NCBI GenBank assembly: GCA_905479065.1
Contig: CAJQLB010000004.1
Coordinates: forward strand, 82,148 to 146,147
Direction: 5' to 3'
From: an uncultured Flavobacteriaceae bacterium
GTDB lineage: Bacteria; Bacteroidota; Bacteroidia; Flavobacteriales; Flavobacteriaceae
DNA length: 64,000 nucleotides
The notes under the pieces were generated by a model. The model was not told where the DNA came from. It made no database searches and was given only the letters and a program-made list of their open reading frames with translations. Positions 29,580-40,376 of this stretch are shown piece by piece; position 1 is the first letter of the stretch; each line of letters begins with the position of its first letter. The position numbers and the translations under genes were made by a program.

Positions 29580-30446
29580 CTACATTTTTATTTTTCCACC
29601 TCGACCACCTCGACCACCGTACATCTCTCTCATCTCTCTCATTTTTTTTGAAACAATTTCCGTATACTCGGCCTGAGTGACTTCTTTACCTTTGGTTGGC
29701 CTTTTAATATCCTCTTTTTCTTCAGGGTTCATGACAATCTTTGAACACAGTATGGTCGTCCTTCCTGCACTTACCTCTAAAATTAAACCAGGAAGCCCCC
29801 AGTACTCGCCAGGACCCTGGTTGATTGGGATTTGAGGAGTGTACCAAGCAGTAACCTTTTGTTCTTTTGGAATTTCAATTTCGTCCATAGGATTGTTAGA
29901 TGATTTTGTTGAGTCCTTTTCTTTACCTTCACGTCCTTTGCTTCTTCTGGCCGACATAAAATCAGTATCATCTAATTTTTTTGTAGCAGTGGCTTTTATG
30001 GCTAAATATTGTCCAATCTGTTTAGTTTCAGTTGACATGATCCATTCCAATTTTTCTAAACTATCCTTCACCAAAAACTGTTTCCCAAAAAATTCATTCT
30101 CAACGATTAGTTTATTTTCTTTTATGTTTTTATACTCATTTCCGCCACCCATTGACATGCTAAAACCCCATCCTCTTCCACCACCAGGGGCCTCCAATTT
30201 TTCCTCTTCTTTATAAATGGACTCTTCTTTATTAAAGGTTAAAATAAATGTCTTTTCAAACATACCCTTCATTCTTTCTGCAATTTGCTTTTTCTGCTGC
30301 TCACTCATCTTGCCACCCCAACTACCCATGTCCATAGTAGACTTTGAGAAATAATACGCTTTTCCTTGAAAATCTTTTTGTGCAAACGAGCCTATTGTAA
30401 ATGATAAACAAACAAGTGACAATAATATTTTTAAATAATACTTCAT
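29580..30446 (-). CDS. GLPGLI family protein, glycine/arginine-rich tail
   Basis: A 288-residue secreted protein with a signal peptide (ending GSFAQ) and the motif YWGLPGLILEV at about residue 220. It is the upstream paralogue of the 28555-29355 gene and differs from it by a glycine-rich insert (GGGRGWGFSMSMGGG, about 88-102), a charged insert (RRSKGREGKEKDSTK, about 166-180) and a GGRGGRGGK tail. Family function is unknown; a role with the downstream outer-membrane barrel is inferred from gene order. Confidence 0.85.
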   Translation of the reverse strand: MKYYLKILLSLVCLSFTIGSFAQKDFQGKAYYFSKSTMDMGSWGGKMSEQQKKQIAERMKGMFEKTFILTFNKEESIYKEEEKLEAPGGGRGWGFSMSMGGGNEYKNIKENKLIVENEFFGKQFLVKDSLEKLEWIMSTETKQIGQYLAIKATATKKLDDTDFMSARRSKGREGKEKDSTKSSNNPMDEIEIPKEQKVTAWYTPQIPINQGPGEYWGLPGLILEVSAGRTTILCSKIVMNPEEKEDIKRPTKGKEVTQAEYTEIVSKKMREMREMYGGRGGRGGKIKM

Positions 30447-30469
30447 GATAATGAGATTTGTGTTTTGGC

Positions 30470-30477
30470 CAAAAATA
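30470..30477 (-). promoter_or_regulatory. Possible -7 box for the GLPGLI/barrel cluster
   Basis: TATTTTTG on the - strand, 23 bases before the ATG, matches TAnnTTTG. The -33 element is not clear. Confidence 0.3.
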
Positions 30478-30665
30478 ACTATTTTGTTAAGTAATAGACA
30501 GCTTTTAGTTCTTTTAGTTTAATGTGTTTTAGTTAAATTATTCTTAAACTATGTGCCAACTCATCTTTCCTTTTTTTTCAATATTCCCTCAAGGAGCTAT
30601 AATCTTTTAACAGTAAAAATAAAATTACTCAAAAATAAATTGATTTTTGTACTTTTCAGTATCAT

Positions 30666-31445
30666 ATGAAAATCATCAATTATCTTTTTATTTTTATAAG
30701 TACATGGCTGTTTTCTCAAGACAGTATTCAAACTAATTTTGTAAAAAAAATTAGAATTGAACAAAACCAATTGGCGGCCATAGACAATTTTGGCAATTAC
30801 TATTTCACAGACCTCAACACCATCGCCAAACAGGTAAAAACCAATGAATTTATATACAATAACATGCAATTGGGTGAAATAAGTTCCATAGATGCTTTTA
30901 ATGCTTTAAAAACGACTGTCTTTTACAGAGATTTCAATACAGTCATTATCTTAGACAATCGTTTGTCTGAAATAATGAAAATTGATTTTAACCAAAACGT
31001 CCCATTTCGAAATATATCACATGTGTCAACCGGTTATGACACGACAATTTGGTGTTTTAATCAAGAAACACAAGAATTAGAGCTTTTTGATTATCGCAAT
31101 AAAACGACTAGGGTGAAATCTTTTCCTGTAAATGACAATGCTATTGCCATGATAAGTAATTACAATACCTGTTGGTTACTTACAGAAAATTATCTTTATC
31201 ATTATAATTACTTTGGTAGTTTATTAAAAAAAATAGCTCATGATGGTTTTACATCGATGAGAGAAAGTGACGGAAATCTTATTTTAAAAAAAGATGAGTT
31301 TTTACATTATTTAGACACAACTACAGAATTAATGACGCCAATTCAAGATCACAATTTGTTAATAAAACAGTTTTTTGTAACGAATGAAACCTTGTATATT
31401 TACGATGATGAATTTCTTCATCAATATCAACTTATAAAGGAATAA
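30666..31445 (+). CDS. Secreted hypothetical protein, propeller-like
   Basis: I do not recognise a named family. The 259 residues begin with a signal peptide (about 1-18, ending WLFSQ). After it come repeated short beta-strand segments (IEQNQLAAIDNFGNYYF, TVIILDNRLSEIMKID, TTIWCFNQETQELELFDY), like blades of a degenerate beta-propeller. It starts the transcript that continues into the deoxynucleoside kinase only three bases downstream, so the two are co-expressed. A direct link in function is not apparent. Confidence 0.7.
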   Translation: MKIINYLFIFISTWLFSQDSIQTNFVKKIRIEQNQLAAIDNFGNYYFTDLNTIAKQVKTNEFIYNNMQLGEISSIDAFNALKTTVFYRDFNTVIILDNRLSEIMKIDFNQNVPFRNISHVSTGYDTTIWCFNQETQELELFDYRNKTTRVKSFPVNDNAIAMISNYNTCWLLTENYLYHYNYFGSLLKKIAHDGFTSMRESDGNLILKKDEFLHYLDTTTELMTPIQDHNLLIKQFFVTNETLYIYDDEFLHQYQLIKE

Positions 31446-31448
31446 ATT

Positions 31449-32063
31449 ATGCACGTTGCAATAGCAGGAAATATTGGCGCAGGAAAAACAACACTCACAA
31501 AATTACTAGCAAAACATTACAAATGGGAAGCTCAGTTAGAGGATGTAGTTGATAATCCTTACCTAGATGATTTTTATAATCAAATGGAACGATGGAGTTT
31601 CAATTTGCAAGTATATTTTTTAAATAGCCGTTTCAGACAAGTCCTGCAAATTCATCAAAGTGGAAAAGACATTATCCAAGACAGAACTATTTACGAGGAC
31701 GCTCACATATTTGCACCAAATTTGCATGCCATGGGACTGATGACAAACCGTGATTTTAATAATTATTCCTCCCTTTTTGAATTGATGGAGTCTTTAGTCA
31801 AAGGCCCAGATTTATTAATTTATTTAAGAAGTTCAATACCCAATCTAGTCAATCAAATTCACAAACGTGGCCGAGACTACGAAAACTCAATAAGTATCGA
31901 CTACTTAAGTCGATTAAACGAACGTTATGAAGCTTGGATTCATGGTTATGATAAAGGGAAGCTATTAATTATTGATGTTGACAAACTTGATTTTGTAGTT
32001 AATCCCGAGGACTTAGGAAATATCATAAACAAAATAGATGCAGAAATAAATGGCTTATTTTAG
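31449..32063 (+). CDS. Deoxynucleoside kinase
   Basis: A 204-residue kinase that phosphorylates deoxynucleosides, most likely deoxyadenosine or deoxyguanosine, in the salvage pathway. The P-loop GNIGAGKTTL is at residues 7-16. The substrate-binding segment with NPYLDDFY, the base-contacting IQDRTIYEDA and the LID arginines RGRDYE follow in the order seen in the dNK/dCK family. It may act with the nucleoside transporter at 47918-49639. Exact base preference cannot be judged. Confidence 0.9.
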   Translation: MHVAIAGNIGAGKTTLTKLLAKHYKWEAQLEDVVDNPYLDDFYNQMERWSFNLQVYFLNSRFRQVLQIHQSGKDIIQDRTIYEDAHIFAPNLHAMGLMTNRDFNNYSSLFELMESLVKGPDLLIYLRSSIPNLVNQIHKRGRDYENSISIDYLSRLNERYEAWIHGYDKGKLLIIDVDKLDFVVNPEDLGNIINKIDAEINGLF

Positions 32064-32256
32064 TTCGTTTAGATCAATTCTTTATTTTTGAAATCGCATC
32101 TCAATAAACATGACATTTTAGTGATTATTTGTGCGTAATATTACTGTTTTTTGAGCTATCACTACTTCAAAAAATATCAATTTTAGCCCTTTATTAACGT
32201 GATTTAATCTGGTATAGATTTCTTATATTAGGTGGCGAAAACAAGACTATTTTATT

Positions 32257-34788
32257 ATGCCATTAAACACTAAAAAAGAAATAATTACCCTGTTAAGTAT
32301 TTTTCTAAGTTACTCATCTTTATACTCTCAAAATGAAACAACTCGTCAAACTCCAAAAGCAAATTACCGACAGGCTGCAAAATATTCCCCTAAACAACTA
32401 GGGAAGCTCGTACATTCAACCTCAGTGCGTCCACATTGGTTAAAAAATGGAAATCGCTTTTGGTATCAATACAAAACGACTGATGGCTCAAATTACTACC
32501 TTGTAGATGCAGACAAAGGTATTCGCACAAAGCTTTTTGATAATGCTAAAATGGCTCAGTGGCTTACTGAAATCACCAAAGATCCTTATGATGCGCAACA
32601 TTTACCACGATTTAATTTCAAATTTGTTAAAAATGAGTCTGCTATAAGATTTAGAGTAACAGCTACTGAAGAGGTCTTGTCTAAAGAAGAAGAAAAAATC
32701 ACAAGCAAAACAGACACAACATTGTCAAAACAAAAGAATCATAAATCTAAAATGGTAAAAAAGACTTACCATTTTGAGTACAAGCTTGGAAGCAGTAATC
32801 TTACAGTGATTGATAACAAAAAAGAGGAGAAAAAGGAATGGGAAAAATGGGCTAATATTGCTCCAGATAGCTCTATCGTCATATTTTCAAAAAACTTTAA
32901 TTTATTCTGGATGGATAAAGAAAATTTTTTAAAAGTAGTAAAAGATGATAAGGACTCTACAATTGTTGAACATCAATGGACCTCCGACGGAGAAGAGAAT
33001 TACAGCTATGGTGGCGCTCGTAGAGGTGAAAATAATGAAGACAAAGAGAAAAATAAAAACGACAGGAAAGGAGTTCGTGTAATATGGTCACATAATTCGA
33101 AAAAATTTGTTTTTCAAAAAACAGATTCACGTCATATTAAAGATTTGTGGGTTGTCAATTCAACTGCAAACAAAAGACCCACTTTGGAAACTTACAAGTA
33201 TCATATGCCAGGAGAAAATGAGTATTACAAGACAGAATTATTGATTTTTGATGCCATCTCCAAAGACATTAAAAAAATTACCCTAGACACCATCAAACAA
33301 CAAAGTATCTCTGTTTATCGTGAACCAAGAAAAAAGTCAAACATGGATGATGATTTCCAGCCTTCGTTATTGTTATCAAAAAAAGATCACGTTTATTTCA
33401 GCTCCATAAGTAGAGACCGTAAAAAGTTAGATATCTGTGTTGCTGATATGAGCACAGGAGTTGTCAAAACATTAATTGAAGAACGTTTTAACACCTATAT
33501 TGAAACACGCCCCTTAGTTCTTCTAAATAATGAAACTGAAATGTTGCACTGGGCTGAACGCTCTGGTTGGGCTCACTATTATCTCTATGACATATCCGGA
33601 AATTTGAAAAATCAAATAACCAGAGGGGCATATCATGTTGAAAATGCTATTGGTATAAACGAAAAGTCACGTACGTTATACTTTACAGCTCATGGAATAC
33701 CAAAAAATCAAGATCCCTATTTCGAGCACATATATAAGATTAACTTAAACGGTACAGGCTTGAAAGCACTGAATTCAGGAGATTATAATACAAGTACAAG
33801 TATGTCTGATTCTAATGAGTTTTTTGTAAATAATTACTCACGAGTTAATACCACTCCAAAATCAGAATTAAGAAATAATGCCGGTACTGTTATTATGCAA
33901 TTAGAAACAGCGGATCTGTCACAACTTATGGCTTCGGGATATCACTTCCCAGAACCTTTCAAAGCTAAAGCAGATGATGGTATTACAGATATTTACGGTG
34001 TCATGTATAAACCTTTTGATTTTGATGAAACAAAAATCTATCCTCTACTGGAATATGTATACCCTGGCCCTCAAACTGAAGCAGTAAATAAATCTTTTTC
34101 AGTAAGAATGGATCGCTTAGATCGTATGGCACAGTTAGGGTTTGTGGTAATTACATTAGGAAATCGAGGGGGGCATCCAGACCGTTCAAAATGGTACCAT
34201 AATTACGGTTATGGAAATCTAAGAGATTATGGTTTGGCAGATAAGAAATATGTTGCTGAACAATTAGCCAATAAGCACGATTATATTGACATTGATAAAG
34301 TTGGTATTTATGGCCATTCGGGAGGTGGGTTTATGTCAACTGCAGCAATGCTCGTTTATCCTGATTTTTTCAAAGCAGCCGTTTCATCAGCAGGTAATCA
34401 TGATAATAACATTTACAATAGTTGGTGGAGTGAGACTCACCATGGCGTTAAGGAGGAAATGGATGACGATGGCAATATTAAATATAAATATATTATTGAC
34501 GACAATCAGTCCTTGGCCAAAAATTTAAAAGGAAATCTCATGCTAGTTCACGGAGATGTCGATAATAACGTTCACCCAGGAGGTACTATTAGAATGGCTA
34601 ATGAACTTATTAAAGCGAACAAACGTTTCAACTTTATGATCATGCCCGGGCAGCGTCACGGATTTGGGGGCATGACAGAATATTCGTTTTGGTTAAGAGC
34701 TGATCATTTTAGTAAATACTTACTTGAGAAAGAAGCAACTGATATTGATATTACAGAAATGAATAGAGATCAGCCTCAAAATAATTAA
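32257..34788 (+). CDS. Secreted S9-family (DPP IV-like) prolyl peptidase
   Basis: The 843-residue protein has a signal peptide (about 1-25, ending LYSQ). A long N-terminal beta-propeller region carries lysine-rich, low-complexity insertions (around residues 150-170 and 250-275). The alpha/beta hydrolase domain has the nucleophile Ser688 in YGHSGGGFMS, the Asp in HGDVDNNVH and the His in GQRHGFGG. This is the DPP IV/acylaminoacyl peptidase type and should cleave dipeptides from peptides in the periplasm. It stands alone; a bidirectional terminator follows. Confidence 0.9.
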   Translation: MPLNTKKEIITLLSIFLSYSSLYSQNETTRQTPKANYRQAAKYSPKQLGKLVHSTSVRPHWLKNGNRFWYQYKTTDGSNYYLVDADKGIRTKLFDNAKMAQWLTEITKDPYDAQHLPRFNFKFVKNESAIRFRVTATEEVLSKEEEKITSKTDTTLSKQKNHKSKMVKKTYHFEYKLGSSNLTVIDNKKEEKKEWEKWANIAPDSSIVIFSKNFNLFWMDKENFLKVVKDDKDSTIVEHQWTSDGEENYSYGGARRGENNEDKEKNKNDRKGVRVIWSHNSKKFVFQKTDSRHIKDLWVVNSTANKRPTLETYKYHMPGENEYYKTELLIFDAISKDIKKITLDTIKQQSISVYREPRKKSNMDDDFQPSLLLSKKDHVYFSSISRDRKKLDICVADMSTGVVKTLIEERFNTYIETRPLVLLNNETEMLHWAERSGWAHYYLYDISGNLKNQITRGAYHVENAIGINEKSRTLYFTAHGIPKNQDPYFEHIYKINLNGTGLKALNSGDYNTSTSMSDSNEFFVNNYSRVNTTPKSELRNNAGTVIMQLETADLSQLMASGYHFPEPFKAKADDGITDIYGVMYKPFDFDETKIYPLLEYVYPGPQTEAVNKSFSVRMDRLDRMAQLGFVVITLGNRGGHPDRSKWYHNYGYGNLRDYGLADKKYVAEQLANKHDYIDIDKVGIYGHSGGGFMSTAAMLVYPDFFKAAVSSAGNHDNNIYNSWWSETHHGVKEEMDDDGNIKYKYIIDDNQSLAKNLKGNLMLVHGDVDNNVHPGGTIRMANELIKANKRFNFMIMPGQRHGFGGMTEYSFWLRADHFSKYLLEKEATDIDITEMNRDQPQNN

Positions 34789-34805
34789 ACTTGATGTATA
34801 CAAAT

Positions 34806-34837
34806 AAAAAACCACGCTTTAAAGGCGTGGTTTTTTT
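34806..34837. terminator. Bidirectional terminator between S9 peptidase and hppA
   Basis: CCACGC (34812-34817) pairs with GCGTGG (34825-34830), extended by an A-run before and a T-run after, with a 7-base loop. It serves both convergent genes. Confidence 0.88.
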
Positions 34838-34855
34838 ATAAATACATTAAAGCTT

Positions 34856-37306
34856 TTAATTTTCTGGCATCACTTCTTCAATTTCTTTTTCAACCATAAT
34901 TGTGTTTTCAGTTAAAGTAACTTTTACATTATCTAGACCTTCCAACTTTTCTGTAACCTCTTCATCTGAACCCTCAAAAACCTCATACTTCGTCTCTGTT
35001 TTTCCATTTTCTGTGGAGATTGTGGTTACTGTTGCTTTGACACTTCCATCATCATTTTTTATTTTTTCTACTTTAATTTCCTTAGATATATCAGCCTGCC
35101 CACTTAACATGGCTGTAGCCTCTTCATTGGCATGCCCTCCTAAGATGGGAGCTATAACTAACCCTATTAAACACGTAAGTTTAATTAGAATATTCATAGA
35201 TGGCCCAGAAGTATCTTTAAATGGGTCACCAACAGTATCTCCAGTCACTGCTGCTTTGTGTGCCTCAGAACCTTTATAAGTCATTTCTCCATTAATCTCA
35301 ACACCTGCTTCAAAAGATTTTTTAGCATTGTCCCATGCACCTCCAGCATTATTTTGGAAGATTGCCCATAGTACACCAGAAACTGTGACACCTGCCATAT
35401 AACCACCTAACATTTCTGCTATGGCCTGATTATCCATCCCAAACAACATTGGTACAAAGGCAATGACTAACGGGAATCCAATAGTCAACAGACCAGGTAA
35501 CATCATTTCTTTTAAAGATGCTTGTGTAGAAATTGCCACACACTTATCGTATTCAGGTTTTCCAGTTCCTTCCATAATTCCGGCAATATCTCTAAACTGA
35601 CGACGTACTTCTTCTACCATTTCCATAGCAGCTTTACCTACAGCATTCATTGCCAAAGCAGAGAATACTACTGGGACCATACCACCCACAAATAACATGG
35701 CTAATACTGGTGCTTTAAATATATTAATTCCATCTATTCCTGTAAATGTTACATACGCTGCGAATAATGCCAATGATGTTAATGCAGCAGAAGCAATAGC
35801 AAAACCTTTACCTGTAGCTGCTGTTGTATTACCAACTGAATCTAAAATATCTGTTCGTTCTCTAACTATAGGTTCTTGTTCGCTCATTTCAGCAATACCA
35901 CCTGCATTATCAGATATTGGTCCAAAAGCATCAATTGCTAATTGCATGGCAGTTGTAGCCATCATGGCAGAAGCAGCTAATGCGACACCATAAAATCCTG
36001 CTAATGCATAAGATCCCCAAATCGCACCGGCAAATAACAATACTGATGGGAACGTAGATATCATTCCTGTTGCAAGACCAGCAATAATGTTTGTGCCTGC
36101 ACCGGTACTAGATTGTTGTACAATATTTAAAATTGGTTTTTTACCTAAACCAGTATAATATTCAGTAACAGAAGAAATCACAGCTCCTACAAATAAACCA
36201 ACTAAGGTTGCATAGAATACACGCATTGCGGAAATTTCTTGTAATCCTTCTCCGAAAAAGTTCATTTGCATTGTTTCTGGCAACATCCATGTTACTAATA
36301 TAAAACATGCAGCAGCAACTAAAGCAATAGATGTCCAGTTACCAATATTTAAAGCGCCCATGACCTGAGCTTCTTTAGCATCATTACTCTTTATTTTAAC
36401 TAACACAGTCCCTATGATAGAGATGATGATTCCTGCACCAGCAATTGCCATTGGTAATAATATTGGGCCAATCCCTCCAAAACCATATTCAGAAATATTT
36501 CCACCCATGTCTTTAATCACATAATTACCAAGTACCATGGCAGCAAGGACAGTTGCTACGTATGATCCAAATAAATCGGCACCCATACCTGCAACATCCC
36601 CGACGTTGTCACCAACGTTATCTGCAATAGTCGCTGGATTTCTTGGATCATCTTCTGGGATTCCAGCTTCAACTTTTCCAACTAAATCGGCACCAACATC
36701 CGCAGCTTTAGTATAAATACCACCACCTACTCTTGCAAATAAGGCAATTGATTCGGCACCTAATGAAAACCCAGCTAGGGTTTCTAACACTAGAGTCATA
36801 TCATCTGTATTTGTCCAACCTTCTGGCATAAATATGAACTTGTAAAATATAATAAAGAATGCTGTTAATCCTAATACCGCCAAACCAGCAACACCAAGAC
36901 CCATTACAGTTCCACCACCAAAAGATATTTTTAAGGCTTTTGGCAAACTAGTTCGTGCAGCTTGAGTTGTTCTGACATTTGTTTTAGTTGCGATTTTCAT
37001 TCCTATATTTCCTGCAAAAGCAGAAAAAATTGCACCGCAGACAAAAGCAATTACAATTAAATAACTAGTAGTTGGTACAAAGTAGGCTACTACTGTTAGT
37101 AGTAAACTAACTATGACTACAAATATTGAAAGCAATCTATATTCGGCATTTAAGAATGCCAAGGCCCCTTCATAAATGTGGTCTGAAATTTCTTTCATTT
37201 TACCATCTCCTGCGTCTTGTTTCATTACCCAATTTTGCTTGACTATCATGTAGATTAGTCCTAATAACGCCAAAGCTATTGGCATGTAAATCATCAGTGA
37301 TTCCAT
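34856..37306 (-). CDS. hppA: Membrane-bound sodium-type pyrophosphatase
   Basis: This 816-residue, multi-pass inner-membrane pump hydrolyses pyrophosphate and exports Na+ (and perhaps H+). The pyrophosphate-binding motif [17 protein letters not shown] is at about 229-245. The motif [10 protein letters not shown] (Ala496) marks the K+-dependent subfamily, in which K+-independent enzymes have Lys; Na+ pumps belong to that K+-dependent group. After the last membrane helix an acidic, repeat-poor tail of about 80 residues (from about 735) extends past the usual C-terminus. The gene is monocistronic. Confidence 0.93.
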   Translation of the reverse strand: MESLMIYMPIALALLGLIYMIVKQNWVMKQDAGDGKMKEISDHIYEGALAFLNAEYRLLSIFVVIVSLLLTVVAYFVPTTSYLIVIAFVCGAIFSAFAGNIGMKIATKTNVRTTQAARTSLPKALKISFGGGTVMGLGVAGLAVLGLTAFFIIFYKFIFMPEGWTNTDDMTLVLETLAGFSLGAESIALFARVGGGIYTKAADVGADLVGKVEAGIPEDDPRNPATIADNVGDNVGDVAGMGADLFGSYVATVLAAMVLGNYVIKDMGGNISEYGFGGIGPILLPMAIAGAGIIISIIGTVLVKIKSNDAKEAQVMGALNIGNWTSIALVAAACFILVTWMLPETMQMNFFGEGLQEISAMRVFYATLVGLFVGAVISSVTEYYTGLGKKPILNIVQQSSTGAGTNIIAGLATGMISTFPSVLLFAGAIWGSYALAGFYGVALAASAMMATTAMQLAIDAFGPISDNAGGIAEMSEQEPIVRERTDILDSVGNTTAATGKGFAIASAALTSLALFAAYVTFTGIDGINIFKAPVLAMLFVGGMVPVVFSALAMNAVGKAAMEMVEEVRRQFRDIAGIMEGTGKPEYDKCVAISTQASLKEMMLPGLLTIGFPLVIAFVPMLFGMDNQAIAEMLGGYMAGVTVSGVLWAIFQNNAGGAWDNAKKSFEAGVEINGEMTYKGSEAHKAAVTGDTVGDPFKDTSGPSMNILIKLTCLIGLVIAPILGGHANEEATAMLSGQADISKEIKVEKIKNDDGSVKATVTTISTENGKTETKYEVFEGSDEEVTEKLEGLDNVKVTLTENTIMVEKEIEEVMPEN

Positions 37307-37338
37307 ATGTTTATTGTTAGATTAGTTTTTAACGTGTG

Positions 37339-37346
37339 CAAAAATA
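37339..37346 (-). promoter_or_regulatory. Possible hppA -7 box
   Basis: TATTTTTG on the - strand, 32 bases before the hppA ATG, fits TAnnTTTG. No good -33 element is seen. Confidence 0.28.
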
Positions 37347-37547
37347 GTAAAATCAATATTAATAGGAAATTCTTTTTAAGCGAATTTATAAAGGGGGCTA
37401 TTTAGAATGTTATTAAACTAAAAACAACGCTTGTAAATAATTTTTAGACAAAGTCTAACCGAATTGATATTGACACAAAAATAAATTAACTTCGTTCAAA
37501 CAGAAACTCAATTATTCACTTTGAGTAATTAGTACAAAATCACAATT

Positions 37548-39737
37548 ATGAAATCACTATTATTTCTTCTAAATGTATTGCTTATTATTGGATGTAAAGA
37601 TGGCTCAGACATGACCGTTGAAGAAATTAGATGGCAAAAACATGTGGCAAATACTGAAATTATTAGAGATGATTTTGGTGTTCCACATATTTACGGTAAA
37701 ACTGATGCTGATGCTGTATTTGGATTACTTTATGCGCAATGTGAAGACGATTTTAATCGTGTTGAAAGCAATTACATTTGGGCTATAGGAAGACTTGCGG
37801 AAGTTGAAGGAGAGGCCGCTTTGTACAGTGATTTGAGAGCTAGACTGTATATGACCAAAGACGAAGCTGTCGAAAATTTCAAAAATTCACCAAAGTGGTT
37901 ACAAGACCTCTGTGTTGCTTTTGCTGACGGGATTAATTATTATTTAAAAACACACCCCGAAGTACAGCCAAAATTATTAACTCGTTTTGAACCTTGGATG
38001 CCCATGTACTTTAGCGAAGGCTCTATTGGAGGTGATATTGAGAGAGTCTCAACAAACAATATCAAAAAGTTTTATGGTGATTCTGAACATCCGATGGTTG
38101 TCAATGATGGATTAATTAGGCTAAAAGATAATGAACCAAGAGGTTCAAATGGATTCGCAATTTCAGGAGAACGTACACAATCTGGAAATGCCATGTTGTT
38201 AATTAATCCTCACACCTCCTTCTTTTTCAGGGGTGAAGTTCATGTGGTTAGTGAAGAAGGATTAAATGCCTACGGAGCAGTCACCTGGGGACAGTTTTTT
38301 GTATACCAAGGGTTTAACGAAAAAACAGGCTGGATGCATACCTCAACAGGGACAGATATCATCGATGAATTTGAAGAGACCATTGCATTTTCAAATGATA
38401 AAAAATCTTATGTGTATGGTGACAAATTGCTTCCAATTGATTCCATTCCAGTTGCTCTAAAATACAAGTCTGTTGATGGCGTCTTAGATAAAAGTTTTAT
38501 GATTTATCGTACTCATCACGGACCAATTACCCACAAAAGAGATGATAAATGGGTGTCGACAGCATTAATGTGGAGTCCAATAAATGCGTTGGAGCAATCG
38601 TTTACAAGAACTAAAAAATCAAACCACGATGAATTTCATGAAATGATGGATATTCGTACAAATTCATCAAATAATACGGTTTATGCAGATGCAGATGGAA
38701 CTATTGCCTATTACCATGGCAACTTTATCCCAAAAAGAAATCAACAGTTTGATTATTCTCAACCTGTTGATGGCAGTAACCCAGAAACAGATTGGGATGG
38801 CTTACATTCTTTGGAGGAAACAATTATGGTTATCAATCCACCAAATGGTTGGATTCAAAATTGTAACTCAACACCGTTTACAAGTGCTGCTGAATATAGT
38901 CCTAAAATGGAGGACTACCCGAAGTACATGGCTTCTTTTCCTGAAAACTTTAGAGGGATGCATGCCATTCCTCTGCTCAAGAATGCAACTAAATTAACTC
39001 TTGACAGTCTCATTGATTTGGCCTATGACCCCTACCTTCCCGGAGCAGATTTACTAATTAGTGGTTTACTAGATGCCGCAAAAAATAGTGAGCTTAATAA
39101 CGTAAAAATAAAGGCTGCGATAGCATTACTAAAAAACTGGGATTTTAAAGTTTCTGAAACATCAATTGGTATGACGTTAGCACAATTTTATTTAAACACT
39201 TATTTAAAATCAGAATTAATTCCAAATATGATAGGTAATAAACGCATTACTAGACTGGAGAGATTTAACTACATGAGTAAAATGGCTTCTGCCAAAGAAC
39301 GTTTAGGTGTTTTTCAGATAGCTTTAGAAACATTAGAAAGTGATTTTGGCTCGTGGCAAACTGCATGGGGCTCCTTCAATAGATATCAGAGAAATAACGG
39401 TTCAATTTTTCAAACTTTTGATGATAACAAAGAAAGTCTCCCTGTCGGAATGGCATCAGGCACCTGGGGTGCACTTGCTTCATATGGAACTCGTTTTGGC
39501 AAGGACACAAAACGTCAATACGGCGTTGCTGGCAATAGTTTTGTTGCAGTTGTTGAGTTTGGAGAAAAGCTGAGAGCTAAATCGATGTTAGCAGGTGGTC
39601 AAAGCGGTGATCCAACATCACCCCATTTTGATGACCAAAGTGAGCGCTACGCAAATGGCACCTTTAAAAATGTTGCTTTTTATCGTTCTGATGTTGAAAA
39701 AAGAGCAATTTCCACCTATCATCCCGGTGAAAAATAG
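37548..39737 (+). CDS. Penicillin acylase-family lipoprotein (Ntn hydrolase)
   Basis: This 729-residue protein has a lipoprotein signal with lipobox LIIGC (Cys16). It carries the alpha-chain signature RDDFGVPHIYG (about 40-50). Ser200 in RGSNGFAISG would become the N-terminal nucleophile of the beta chain after self-cleavage. The order alpha chain, spacer, beta chain fits acylases of amides such as penicillins or acyl-homoserine lactones, but the substrate is open. The TlpA-like gene follows after nine bases. Confidence 0.88.
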   Translation: MKSLLFLLNVLLIIGCKDGSDMTVEEIRWQKHVANTEIIRDDFGVPHIYGKTDADAVFGLLYAQCEDDFNRVESNYIWAIGRLAEVEGEAALYSDLRARLYMTKDEAVENFKNSPKWLQDLCVAFADGINYYLKTHPEVQPKLLTRFEPWMPMYFSEGSIGGDIERVSTNNIKKFYGDSEHPMVVNDGLIRLKDNEPRGSNGFAISGERTQSGNAMLLINPHTSFFFRGEVHVVSEEGLNAYGAVTWGQFFVYQGFNEKTGWMHTSTGTDIIDEFEETIAFSNDKKSYVYGDKLLPIDSIPVALKYKSVDGVLDKSFMIYRTHHGPITHKRDDKWVSTALMWSPINALEQSFTRTKKSNHDEFHEMMDIRTNSSNNTVYADADGTIAYYHGNFIPKRNQQFDYSQPVDGSNPETDWDGLHSLEETIMVINPPNGWIQNCNSTPFTSAAEYSPKMEDYPKYMASFPENFRGMHAIPLLKNATKLTLDSLIDLAYDPYLPGADLLISGLLDAAKNSELNNVKIKAAIALLKNWDFKVSETSIGMTLAQFYLNTYLKSELIPNMIGNKRITRLERFNYMSKMASAKERLGVFQIALETLESDFGSWQTAWGSFNRYQRNNGSIFQTFDDNKESLPVGMASGTWGALASYGTRFGKDTKRQYGVAGNSFVAVVEFGEKLRAKSMLAGGQSGDPTSPHFDDQSERYANGTFKNVAFYRSDVEKRAISTYHPGEK

Positions 39738-39746
39738 ATAGATACC

Positions 39747-40277
39747 ATGAATGCATTTAAAGCAATACTTGTACTTTTCTTACTCAATTCATGCCAACAA
39801 CTAAACCCTGCGACACCTCTTGTTGTAAACAGTAATAGCATCACATCAAATTTAATCATAGCAAATGACCACATAAAAACTTTCAAAACCAATGCAACTT
39901 TATCGAACGAGTACTTTGATTTTGATGATTTAAAAGGGAAATATATGCTCATTGACTTCTGGGGTACTTGGTGTGCACCATGTGTAAAAGAAATGCCCCA
40001 AATAAAAAAAATTTATGAATACTACAGTGATAAACTTTACGTACTGGGTATAAACACAAGGGACAATAAAGCACGTTTAAGACAATTTATCACGTCCAAT
40101 GAGTATCCTTGGACTCAACTCATAAATGGAACAGGTTTATCAGATTTTGTTCTAAAATTTAACGTAGTTGGCTTTCCAACAAAACTCATCGTAGATCCAA
40201 ACGGAAAGATTTTACATCGCTTTGTAGGCAGTGGTGAAAAAGCATTTGACAAATTAGAAGAGCTTTTGAAAAAATAA
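39747..40277 (+). CDS. TlpA-like thioredoxin-fold lipoprotein
   Basis: A 176-residue membrane-anchored periplasmic thiol oxidoreductase. A lipobox (LLNSC, Cys16) is followed by the redox motif WCAPC (Cys76 and Cys79) inside FWGTWCAPCVKEMP, and the cis-Pro loop VVGFPTKLIVD lies near residue 150. TlpA/ResA-type proteins reduce disulfides in the periplasm, for instance in cytochrome maturation; its target here is unknown. It is probably co-transcribed with the acylase gene, whose stop is nine bases upstream. Confidence 0.88.
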   Translation: MNAFKAILVLFLLNSCQQLNPATPLVVNSNSITSNLIIANDHIKTFKTNATLSNEYFDFDDLKGKYMLIDFWGTWCAPCVKEMPQIKKIYEYYSDKLYVLGINTRDNKARLRQFITSNEYPWTQLINGTGLSDFVLKFNVVGFPTKLIVDPNGKILHRFVGSGEKAFDKLEELLKK

Positions 40278-40376
40278 TAAGTTGTTTGTTATATAACCAT
40301 AGCGATCGGTTTCAAACACTAACATCAGAGCTATTCTACCCCGCAAGCATATCTCTTATTTTGTATTATTGTAAAT

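Noticed and set aside
29839..30216. Long + strand ORF opposite the GLPGLI gene
   Set aside because: It is antisense to a well-supported gene, has no recognisable family, and its composition follows from the opposite frame.
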